NCBI GenBank assembly: GCA_027924585.1
Contig: BSBM01000636.1
Coordinates: forward strand, 4,232,001-4,296,000
DNA: 64,000 nt
Source of the DNA: Larix kaempferi
Taxonomy: Eukaryota > Streptophyta > Pinopsida > Pinales > Pinaceae
Direction: 5' to 3'
A program made the position numbers and the translations under genes. Positions 37,477-47,868 of this stretch are shown one piece after another (the stretch's first letter is position 1; each line of letters opens with the position of its first letter). The notes under the pieces are model-generated. The model searched no databases and was not told where the DNA came from. It worked only from the letters and a program-made list of their open reading frames with translations.

Positions 37477-37485
37477 TCCTCCCTT
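37477..37485 (-). other. Copia polypurine tract
   Basis: AAGGGAGGA on the minus strand, directly next to the downstream LTR, the standard place for plus-strand priming. Confidence 0.85.
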
Positions 37486-37558
37486 AAGAACAACTTGGGA
37501 TAGGATTGAAGGATTTACAAAAGTGACACTATTAGGAGAAGGAAGGAGGCATTAGAGC

Positions 37559-40500
37559 CTATCCCCCCTTAATGACAAGTTCCTGAACCCCTAACATAGA
37601 TCGAAGTTTAAAAAACTTCGCTTCTGTAAGAGACTTGGTGAAGATGTCTGCAACTTGATCATCTATAGGACAAAACAGCACTTCAAGAACACGATCATGA
37701 ACAAGATTTCTGATGAAGTGCATATGTAGCTCAATGTGTTTGCTGCGTTGATGTAGGACTGGATCTTTGGCAAGCTTGATGACACTTTGATTGTTGCACC
37801 AAAGTGGAGTAGGTTGATGCTGCTCGAATCCAAACTCTGAAAGGATCTGTCGAAGCCATAAAGCTTCCTGACTGGCATTAACTACTGCTTGATATTCTGC
37901 CTCTGCTGAAGAAAGAGCAAGAGCTTGTTGTTTCTTGCAAGCCCGAGTGACAGGTCCAGATCCCAGACTGAAAAAATAACCTGCTGTAGACTTTCGATCA
38001 TCAAGATCGTCGGCCCAATTTGAATCAGTGAAACCAACCAACAAAGGTTTCCCCCCTGTACTGTAATGAATCCCAAACTGAACTGTACCTCGAATATATC
38101 GAAGTATTCTTTTAGCTGCTTTCCAGTGACTTTCATGAGGTGTTTGCATATAATGGGCAACACGACCAACGGAAAAGGAAAGGTCAGGACGGGAATGTGT
38201 CAAGTATAAGAGACTACCAACAAGCTGACGATACAAGGTGGCATCTACTTCAGGTGAAGTACAAGTGGTAGAAAGTTTGACTCCAGACTGGAAGGGAGAA
38301 GGGGCAGGTGTACAATCTTCCATGTGAAAGCGACGAAGAAGGTCACAAGCATACTTAGACTGAGAAAGAAAGATTCCTTCTTTGGTTTGCAGGACTTGGA
38401 GACCAAGAAAATAATGCAAATGTCCTAAGTTTGACATTTCAAAATTTTGTCTAAGACTGGATTTCACATGGGTTATAAGCTTAGGGTCACTACCAGTAAG
38501 AATAAGGTCATCAACATATAGAACAAGTATGATGAGATGGTTTCCTACTTTCTTGCTATAGACAATGGGGTCAGAATGGCATCTAGAAAAACCAGTGTCA
38601 AGGAGAAAGCTATCCATTTTGGCATACCAAGCTCTAGGAGCTTGCTTAAGGCCATATAAGGATTTCTTAAGGCGGAAGACAAGGCTAGAGTTATTCTGAA
38701 CATATCCAAGAGGTTGTTCCATGTAAATTTCCTCCTGTAAATCACCATGTAAGAAGGCAAACTTGACATCTATTTGATGGACTTCCTAGTTGTGTAAGGC
38801 TGCAAGAGAAAGAACAAGGCGGATGGAGTTCATTTTTGCGACAAGAGCAAAGGTTTCATTGTAGTCAATCCCTTCAACTTGGGAAAAACCTTTGGCAACT
38901 AACCTTGCCTTAAGTCTTTCAACACTTCCATCTGATGCATACTTAGTTCTGTAGACCCATTTACATCTGACAAGTTTTCTTCCTTTTGAAAGAGGTACAA
39001 GATCCCAAGTATCGTTCGCCATTAAGGAACGATATTCTTCATCCATAGCTGCATCCCAATCTGGATTTCCTGAAGCTTATCCAAAGGTTTCTGGATCATG
39101 ATTCTCGGAAACTTGAGCCAAAAGAGAAGAGGCTCGCTGAAACTGAGAACGTGTTCGACGTTGATCTCTGGGATCACCGACAAGATCACCAGCTGCTTCA
39201 CATGTTGAACGGACCCATCGAGGAAGCACTTGTGCTGGTGCAACTGGAGGACATGAGCAGGCGGAGGTGGATTTTCATCCTCACTGTCATCATCAAAAAC
39301 TGGAGTTGGAAACCTGTCAAAGAAGTTGAAAGAAGAAGAAGAAGGCACAATCGCCGAATCAAGCTCGCAGGCCAAAGATGGCACAATCGCCGAGTTAGGC
39401 TCGCAGGCCAAGAGATTTTCATCAAATTTAACATCTCTTCTAATGATTACATCATGAGAATGTGGTTGAAGAAGTTTATAACCTTTTACATCTTCAAAAT
39501 ATCCAACAAATATGCACTTTTCACTTTTAGGCTACAATGCTTTCCGTTTTTCATCCGGAATGTGAGCCCATGCTTCACTACTAAACACACGGAAGTGACT
39601 TACATCTGGTTTAATTTTACTCCATGCTTCTTCCGGTGTGATACCTTGTAATGCTTTAGTGGGGGTGCGATTAACTATGTAATTTGCACAATTAATGGCT
39701 TCAGCCCAAAATTGAAGACTTAGTCCCTTAGATTGGATCATACAATTAGCCATTTCTTTTAAAGTGCGGTTCTTCCGTTCAGCTACACCATTTTGTTGTG
39801 GTGTATATGGAACAGTGTGTTGTTGTTGGATTCCTTGTTCAGTGCAGAAAGTAGTGAACTTTTTGTTAACATATTCTCCTCCATTGTCAGATCTTAACTT
39901 AATAATTTAATGACCAGATTGTTTTTCAACAAGGTCCTTGTAGGCCAAGAACATGTTAAATACTTCGCTCTTAAGTTTTAGGAAATAAACCCAAGTGTGT
40001 CTGGTGTAATCATCAATGAAAGTTAAGAAATATTTAAAACCAGAAAATGAAGCAGATGGAAGAGGACCACACAAGTCACTATGCACAAACTCCAAGGGAA
40101 CCGAGGCGTGCCAAGAGGCACGTTTGTCAAAACTGTCCCGATGATGTTTTCCGAGTACACAACCGAAACAAACATCATCCCTGCAAGATACCATCGGAAG
40201 ACCTGTCACCATATTGTCTTTACATAGTTGTTGCAATGAGCAATAATTTAAGTGACCAAATCGCTCATGCCAAAGTTTGTTCAAGTTATCACTATGAGCA
40301 ACAAAAACTGAAGGAAAAGGTGATGACCCAAAGTTGTTAAACTTGTACAACCTGGTAATATCATCAACAATTCCGGTAGCTAGGACCTGTTGAGGATCTT
40401 TAAAATCTTTGATTACAACTTGATGAGGTGTAAACGTCACAATTTTACCTTCACCAGAATGAGTGATTTGATAGAATGATAACAAATTGCAGGAAATTCT

Positions 40501-41638
40501 TGGAACACATAGTACATCACTAAAATGACCATTATCTACTGGAACTGTTCCAGCTCCTACAACACCATAGAGATCTATCATCACCAACAAATATTTGTTT
40601 GGTGTTACATTCATGCATAATAGAAAAAATGGCTTGATCCTTAGCCATATGATAAGATGCTCCATAATCAATGAGCCATTCATTTGAAGTAGAAGAAGCA
40701 GATGCATTATAAGAATAACCAGAAGCACAAATTGCATGTCCATGAGAGGTAGATTCTGAAGGCGAAACTAGGCTGATGTGGTGCTTCTTCATTACTGCTT
40801 CAAAGGCTGCCATCTTCTTGAAACACTTAGATTCATCATGATTATCTTTCCCGCAATAGTTGCAATGACGCTCAGTCTTCTTGCCTTTTGGCTTGGATCC
40901 TTTGTTATTTTTTAAAGAAGGAGCTGACGAAGAGGGTTTGGGAACCTTGTTTGACTTATTATTGCGAAAATTTTGTTTCTTGGGAGTCTTGGACTTTTCT
41001 TTCTGTTGGGACAATAAGGCTTTCCCAGATGTATCTGCATTGTTAATTATTCCAAGATGGATGAGTTTATCTTGCTCTCTAATCAAGGAATCACAAAAGG
41101 ATTCAAGACTAGGCTCTTGATAGCTAACTGCATTCAAGGATTCTTTCATGGAGTAAAATGTAGATACAAAAATAGAATATGCAGGTCCAAGTTTGGAAAG
41201 AATATGATAAATGCATTGTTTGTCTTCTCTCTTAATCTTGTATTATTCACATAAGAGTTTAAGACTTTTATACTTAGATAAATAATCTTGTATGCATGAA
41301 AAATCACTTGGATTTAAAGAAATCAACTCATTTTCGAGTTGGTGACTTTGAATTTCATTGTGTTTACCAAACACAGATTCCAACTTGTCCCAAGCAGCAT
41401 CAGGTTCATCAATTCCAGATATGTGGAATCGCAAATCAGTAGAGATTGACTTCCCAATCAATCTACGAGCTTCATCACATCTATTTGCCCATTTTATTTT
41501 CTTGTCATCATCAGTGGGGTCTGTTTCTTTCCTTGACGTAATTCTGAAAAGTCCCCTACTTCGTAGAACATCCTCCATACGAGATTTCCATGAGAAATAG
41601 TTGGAACTGGTAAGTAGAATATCACAAGGGGCGGCCAT
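37559..41638 (-). pseudogene. Copia gag-pol polyprotein, inactivated
   Basis: One polyprotein in order: Gag (from 41638, MAAPCDILLTSSNYFSWK), zinc knuckle CNYCGKDNHDESKC, protease site WLIDYGASYHM (usual DSG reads DYG), HHCC pre-integrase region (LWHERFGHLN ... CFGCVLGKHH), integrase core (VHSDLCGPLP, FIDDYTRHTW), reverse transcriptase with RLVAKGFSQ, SLYGLKQAPRAWY and catalytic YVDDLILTGSD, then RNase H (SSAEAEYQA, HIELHMHFIR), ending 37559. Breaks visible: nonsense codons at 41243-41245 (gag), 39907-39909 (integrase), 39532-39534, 39077-39079 and 38786-38788, plus frameshifts near 40570 and 39200-39240. The RT/RNase H part (37559-38722, 387 codons) is the longest open piece. It cannot give a full polyprotein. 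Confidence 0.95.
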
Positions 41639-42773
41639 ACTGCAAATTAATGGCTATAAAAACAGAAACCAATAGTCTAGATGCGAAGAGCTCGAAAAAA
41701 TAGGCAGTTCCAACAAAAACGGCACTAAAAACTGACTCTGTATGATGAAGTTATGCTCGAACAAAGAAACTGTTGAAGATGTCCCCAATAGTAACGTGGC
41801 AGATAGAAAATGACCAGCTAAAAAAAAGGACCCCCCACTTCCCAAGATGAACCTTTGACAATCACTTTACAATAAAATTGCTTTAAGTGAATCACTTTTG
41901 TAAAATAAGTGATTTCACTTTTACAATGATTTACTTTAAATAGTGCAGCAATAAAAAGGAACTTAAGTGACTCACTTTTTATTTTTATTTTTTATTATTT
42001 AAGTGAGATGCACTTTTACAATAAAGTAACTTGAAAATAGAAATTGCATGCACTTTTTCTTTTAAAAGTAACTTCCTAAGACTTGAACTCAAGACTTATT
42101 AAGGAATAAAGCAACTTTGAACCAAGTGAGCTAGATTAAAAGGTATGTAAAATATGGGAATGAGGAAAGGGGCTTTTTTTTTTTTTACTCTTTCTGCTCA
42201 GTTTCTGTGCTTGCCTTTTTTCCTGCAAAACACACCACAAACCGAAACAAAAAAAACTTTTCCACGCTTGTGGGGTTAGATCTCGTTAGCTTGCCCGGAA
42301 AGTCTACGTTTTCTCTCTGTTTCTGATTTGCCGAAATCGCATAACGTGCACGGCAAAGAGTATACACAGCCGAGAAAAACCTTTTCCCTTTCTGTTTCTG
42401 ATTCGCCGAGATCGCGCAAGGTGCATGGCAAAGATCATACACAGACAGGGAAAGCAACAATCCGAAACTAAAAAAATCTAATAATAAAAACTGATAAAAT
42501 ATGAGATATTTTTTTCTTTTAAAACAAAAATAAATAAAAAACATCACTGTAACATTATACCTTCAGATTTGATGAAATACGCATTTCTGAAGCAACCGGA
42601 AACCGTTTTCGATCAAACGAAAACTATTTCCCAATGGAAACGACGCTCCAGACGCAATGGAACACCTCCCACAGCCCAGAAATGCACAGAAATACCAGAA
42701 CCAGAAACCCTTTCAAGTTTCGGCAACAACAGTTCAAGATCTAGATCATAATCGAAAGCGGCTCTTCATAAAA

Positions 42774-42785
42774 GCTCTGATACCA
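42774..42785 (-). other. Copia primer-binding site (initiator tRNA-Met)
   Basis: Minus strand TGGTATCAGAGC, directly adjoining the upstream LTR (42786). This 12-mer is the common plant Copia site complementary to initiator tRNA-Met. Confidence 0.95.
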
Positions 42786-42967
42786 TGTTCAGGTACACAG
42801 GGTACTCCCAAAAGACCGAACACCTGGAGCAACCACTTCACACAAACAGATCACAGATCGATACACTGATGTTTTGACGTGGTTTAAACCCTCGTGAGGG
42901 AAACACTCCACGGCCCCGGCCAAATAGCTTCTACAGGACAATTTATTATGCAAAGAAAGAAAGTTAC
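42786..42967 (-). repeat. Copia upstream (5') LTR, left piece
   Basis: First part of the split LTR. Its last five bases, GTTAC (42963-42967), are one side of the target duplication of the nested element. The remainder is at 54662-54931. Confidence 0.95.
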
Positions 42968-43799
42968 TGTTATCACATATATAGTAGCCGGGCTACCATA
43001 CATTATTTTTCTCATTCCAGTACACTGTTCAGCCAGTTCCCTTGCATTTGAGATGTCGAGATGAGCATTTATATTGGATCACTATCAGATTGTGGACAGC
43101 AGCTATATTCCCCATGCCATGACTGAGTTTCAGGACACTCAGAGAGATGACCGATGTAGCCATTATACCATTGGTACAGAGCAGACAGTAGTGCCCAGAG
43201 TTACAGCAGCAGTTCCAGAGGACAGATGATGGTACAGGTTGATGTGCATTCAGGTATATGACTCAGCAGGTATGTTACGGTGTTATGGTTAGATTGCTTT
43301 TATACTTATTCTTATAGCATGTCTTAGCACTAAGTGTCATGATCTGGCGATCATATAGATATATGGACCTGGTTGACCTATTATATATATATTACTGTCC
43401 CTACTCAGGCTTAGAAGTTCACTATTCATACTCATTGGTGTTTACCCTCCTTAGGGAGAATAGAGGTGATCATTCCACCATACCATGGCTTGCTAGTGTT
43501 GGCTCCATTATTTCATTGTCTTCATCCATCCATGGCCTACCTTTTAGATTATCACCCTGACTTACTACTTGACTAATGGCATGGAGGACTTTTCCCCACT
43601 GTAGCCTCTGTATTGGATGAGCTTCCCTGTTTATTGTGTCTCGGCTCTGAGTTGGTGACAAAACTTACCTATGGTGAGTTGGAGTTCCTTGTGAATTCCC
43701 CCTAGTCACTTAAGTTGTGTTGGCTAAACCTGAAACTTTTAGTGCTGCCATGAATACAAAATCTTGAAAAATGAAATGCTATATCTTGTATGAAAAGCC

Positions 43800-43834
43800 C
43801 ATTCATGCAATGTGTTTCTAAACACACATGAATG
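43800..43834 (+). repeat. Conserved hairpin 1 in 5' LTR X
   Basis: CATTCATG pairs with CATGAATG; CAA bulge; TGTGTTT pairs with AAACACA. Same as 22667-22701; repeated in the 3' LTR at 50957-50991. Confidence 0.85.
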
Positions 43835-43996
43835 AGAGGCATGCCAAATGAAAATGGCCATAAAAATAAAATGTTATATCTTGTGGAAAATAAATACCTA
43901 GGTAAACAAGCTGTCCATGACACACCTAGAAGTGCTCAGGTAAACAAGTGCCTTAAAAACACACCTGCAGCAGAAAGCCTAAAAGAAAAAATGTAA

Positions 43997-44029
43997 ATCT
44001 ATGCAATGTGTTTGTGAACACACATAGAT
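43997..44029 (+). repeat. Conserved hairpin 2 in 5' LTR X
   Basis: ATCTATG pairs with CATAGAT; CAA bulge; TGTGTT pairs with AACACA around a 4 nt loop. Repeated in the 3' LTR at 51154-51186. Confidence 0.8.
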
Positions 44030-45556
44030 CAAGGCTATGGAAACTTCAGGCCCAAAAAGCAATGGAACCTAAATGCTATATCTAAACGATTGCTGGCCTT
44101 ATTTGTATTATGGATTGTGCGCATCTGTGAAGGTGAATAAACCCTCTTTAAACAACTCATCCATTTGTGAGACACCGCCATTCCCTGTGTTATTGCTCAT
44201 TCAGTATATACTATGGTGTATTCCCTTTCCCTTGCCAAAGTGTCACAAAGTCAAGACAGTTAAGTCATCCCTTAGCCTAGCCAGTTAATTCAGCCTTCAC
44301 CCTTCACTAGCAAATTGATCACAACTATGAAGTGAGTATGGTCCTGAAAGTCTAGTCTGAGTAATAATAATAATAATTAACGACACTATATATTTGGATG
44401 TAGATCGCCAGTCATGATCATTATGTGTTATAATTGCTATTTGAATAAGTTGTAAAGCATGTATTAACCGTGATACTTTTCAGCATCCTTGGATGATGGA
44501 CTGAGTTATATTTGGTCTTGGTTGGACCTAGTTTGACCATGGAGGACCATGGGACATGAGATGGTAGACCTTATGATGATATGGATATATGATATATGGT
44601 CTATGTACACATACAGGATGATTCTATGCAGCAGCTACAGGGTTATGATGATGATTCTGAGGTTACAGCAGTGTTTGTATATGTACAGCGCATTATTATT
44701 GGCCCTGTTCCGGTATATTGGATATTTATTTTGATCATGCAGAGACTCATATGGTGTATGAGTACACATCTTGGATAGATTTGGACCTTCTGAGTCCAAT
44801 GGGACAGTTTGTTTTCAGTTCCGGGCACTTACAGTGATGATTGAGCCTCAGTAGGCTGTCCCAGTGCAGTTTTGGTCTGTTGGAGGCCCTGTCGGAGCAG
44901 AGATGACTTTTATCCGGTTGACCTAGGGCGCTGATGATGGAGGGGGTGGTCCAGCCACTTATTTTTACCATATTACCCCCCTCCCGGACACATTGGTGCC
45001 CTCACCTTGATAGCGCTAGCCCTCCAGGAGGCTGTTTGGGGCAGTTTCACGCTTCCCGAGGCATTTCAGGATTGGTAGAAATGGCTATTAAGGAAATCGA
45101 TTTGGGCTACTGAGGCAAAGTTATGGCATGGGATGATCAGTGATGATAGATCGGGACCTTCCACACCTTCTCCAGCAGTTTCAGCTTCATCGGGGCCCGC
45201 ATCCATCACTTATGGCACTTTCTGTGGATTTTTGAGGTCTTTTGAGGACCACGACTTCACTATGGAGGCACGATTTGGTACATTCATGATTATTTATTGG
45301 TTATTGTGCTATGGGGATTGACCAAGGAGGGATAAAATTACCCCTTGGACCCACCATAAGCCTCTTATGATATTTCATCATCATGATTTGGTGGGATTCC
45401 CCTCTTCTAGGGCGATTTTGTCCACTTATGTTATATTTTATGTGTGATCCATGTATTATATTGTTGAGCTCATCTCAACCATTGATTAGACTTTTGTATC
45501 TTATAATCTTAGCCACTCATTCAAAAAGTGGTTAGGGTTTTGGTGCCTCTCTTTCC

Positions 45557-45564
45557 TATTTAAA
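45557..45564 (+). promoter_or_regulatory. TATA box of 5' LTR X
   Basis: TATTTAAA followed by GGAGAGAGCCTCTCATTG, TAAAGGGAC, and GGCTCTGGATTATTGGAAT. This layout recurs in the long LTRs. The transcription start should lie about 30 bp downstream, near 45590. Confidence 0.7.
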
Positions 45565-45942
45565 GGAGAGAGCCTCTCATTGTAAAGGGACTTTTGGCTC
45601 TGGATTATTGGAATAGAAAATTATTATTGCATCTATCTCCAGTGTTGTGGTGAATGTTTTTGGTGTTCGTTCGTTGGTTCTTCCTTTGCACTGAGTTATT
45701 GAAGATATTGTTTGCCATATATTTTGTACCACGATTTTGCATCTACAGGTGGAGGCCGATTTGCTTGGAGGAGGAGGTATTGGTAGGGGAAGACTCTCCC
45801 TACTTCTTCTTTGGAGCTCTTCGTTGGTAACAGGGAGTATTACTGTCCCAGGACCTTCTATTTCATGTTACTATTTGCATTTCTCTTGTATTTCTTCCAT
45901 ACTTGATCTTACTGATTGAATTTTCATTCCTTGGTTTGACAG

Positions 45943-46060
45943 GTAGAGGAAGGCGCACTTGTGGGCTAGGGCATCATTTCTGCAAGCAAAATCAACAATC
46001 TCTCATTTGATCTCTGCGGGAATCTTCCTCAACATCAAGGCATCTCATCACATCACTCAG
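45943..46060 (+). other. Exon-like leader block in 5' LTR X (118 nt)
   Basis: Upstream TTGGTTTGACAG, first bases GTAGAGGAAGGCGCACTTG, downstream donor-like GTATGATC. A second acceptor-like site with a similar purine-rich start (CTACAG then GTGGAGGCCGATTTG) is at 45749. Downstream of the expected transcription start, so it could be a leader exon. Confidence 0.55.
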
Positions 46061-47507
46061 GTATGATCTCAAGGTAAGTTCTATCTCCATGATCTATCCA
46101 ATTGTCAAAAACACTTAAAACCCTAATTAATCAAAACCCCATTTTTACTTTTTCTCAGATCTACTTAGATCTAGTGGGTTATTGGGCATAATATTGAAAA
46201 CCCACCTCTATAGCATCCACGGCATCCCGGATCTATAGTTTGGTGAGGATTGGCTTCCGTTTGACCCCTCTCCCATACCAACTTGGCTTCTCCCAAGCAA
46301 GGCGCACTTCACTGATTGAGCCGGTTGACCTAGATCTAGGTGATGGGTGTTTGAGATTCCACTTGATTTGACATCTACACAACAAATAACATACACCCAG
46401 GTTGTCACTTTTCTGAAATTCACCTTGTGGGCCCCATTCCACATTTTAAGGGATTTAATCCCCTTTTTGGACCACTTGGAACCCTTAAACTCAGATCTAC
46501 TAAGATCTAACCGTTGGATTACCACGAAATTATAGATCCATACTCCTACCTGACCGATCTACCCGGATCTAAAGTTTGGATGCCATCCGACTTGATTTGA
46601 CCCACTTAATCCCACTTTTTAGCCTCCTTGGGCAAATTCGCACCACCTTGGAGAAGTGAGTTGACTCACTTCCAGGAACTGGGTACTTGAGATTTTTGGA
46701 GATTTAGAACCGGAATAATTCAAAACCTAGGTCTAGACTGTCACTTTGTCAAATCTCGCCTTGGGGATTGCATTCCTTGTTTTAAGGGATTGTGGTCCAC
46801 TTGGGTTAAACCTTGATCTAGACACATTCATCCATCAAGACCTCCAATGCCCACTTGTCCCAAGTACTAGGAGTCCTAAACCACAAGTCAAACCTACTTT
46901 GACTCCACTTCCCAATTCCCAAGGCACTGGTTTCTCTCCAAGTTAGTTCAACCTTCCTAGATTGTTGGATTGACTTGTGGATTGACCTATGCATGGTGGA
47001 CTAAACCCTTGATGCTATCATGTATCATGGTCAAGCTTGTCATCCGTACTAGTTAGCCCCAATACAAACCTTAACTTCCCTGCATTGGACACAGTTCCCA
47101 AGGCAGTGGACTTTTCAACATTGAACTAGTACACTAGCCCTAGATCTCACTTCAAACATTATAAGTCACTCTTACTTCAACTATGAACCAAAGCTATACC
47201 TATTGAACCCCTCACTTGGCTTGTGACTTTACCCTTAGGTCTAGGATAAACCATACACCTAACTTCACTTAGAAATACCCTGATTTGGTGTCTTGGTTTT
47301 GATCTCTCCTGTCGGGAGTAGATCGGGTCTCCCCCTTTGTTGTCTGGGCTAGATAACATAAAGCGAAGGTTGCCTCGACTGGCGTGACAACCATACATAT
47401 TTGGAGGTCGAGGTGATCGTGGTTGCACCTTTTGAGTTGCCCTTTCCTATTGCCATCCATGACTGGATCCATCCATAGGGGCAACTACAACTTAGGTGAT
47501 AACATTT

Positions 47508-47525
47508 TGGCGCCGTTGCCGGGGA
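47508..47525 (+). other. Primer-binding site (tRNA-Asp)
   Basis: TGGCGCCGTTGCCGGGGA, three bases after the 5' LTR, is the complement of the 3' end of plant tRNA-Asp including CCA. This primer is typical of several plant Ty3/gypsy lineages. Confidence 0.93.
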
Positions 47526-47868
47526 GGCAATAGCTTACCTCGGTTCGACATACTTTTCCTAAAAGCCCTCCCATTTCTCTTTGCCTAACATATTGGGCAT
47601 AGGGCTTACCTCGGAAAAGCTAATAGTCCTTCCTGCAAATACAACGACACATACCTTGGTAGAAGGGTTTAAATCTACCTGGCGACTCCCAATCGTGACT
47701 CCGCTGAGGAGCGAGCTCATTTGCATCCTTATAACACTAGAATTAAGACAGATCTTATCATTATCTAGAACCCATGGGGTGCATCATTTTGTTTTCAGGC
47801 TCTTGAATTTAAAAATAAATATCAAAATATAAAAAATATAAAATATAAAAAATAAAAAATTATTACCC

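Larger units (their letters stand above)
42968..47504 (+). repeat. 5' LTR of the Gag-only element (subfamily X)
   Basis: Starts TGTTATCACATATATAG, ends GGTGATAACA: nine-base terminal inverted repeat TGTTATCAC/GTGATAACA. With a TATA box at 45557 the U3 region is about 2.6 kb and R plus U5 about 1.9 kb. Hairpins at 43800-43834 and 43997-44029, exon-like block 45943-46060, GGGTCTCCCCCTTTG at about 47326. Short open frames across it are not supported as genes. Confidence 0.97.

Noticed and set aside
39151-39651. A 166-codon plus-strand frame
   Set aside because: It is the reverse strand of the Copia integrase-to-RT region, whose minus-strand reading is clearly the coding one.
40047-40340. A plus-strand frame over the Copia integrase
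   Set aside because: Antisense shadow of the HHCC and integrase core region.
43339-47484. More than ten short open frames repeated exactly at +7157 (to 54641)
   Set aside because: They are duplicated because they lie in the two LTRs. None has a recognisable domain or is kept in the other LTR subfamilies.
47581-47832. Short frame between the primer site and the Gag ORF
   Set aside because: Ends in AT-rich leader, has no domain, and is probably part of the untranslated leader.
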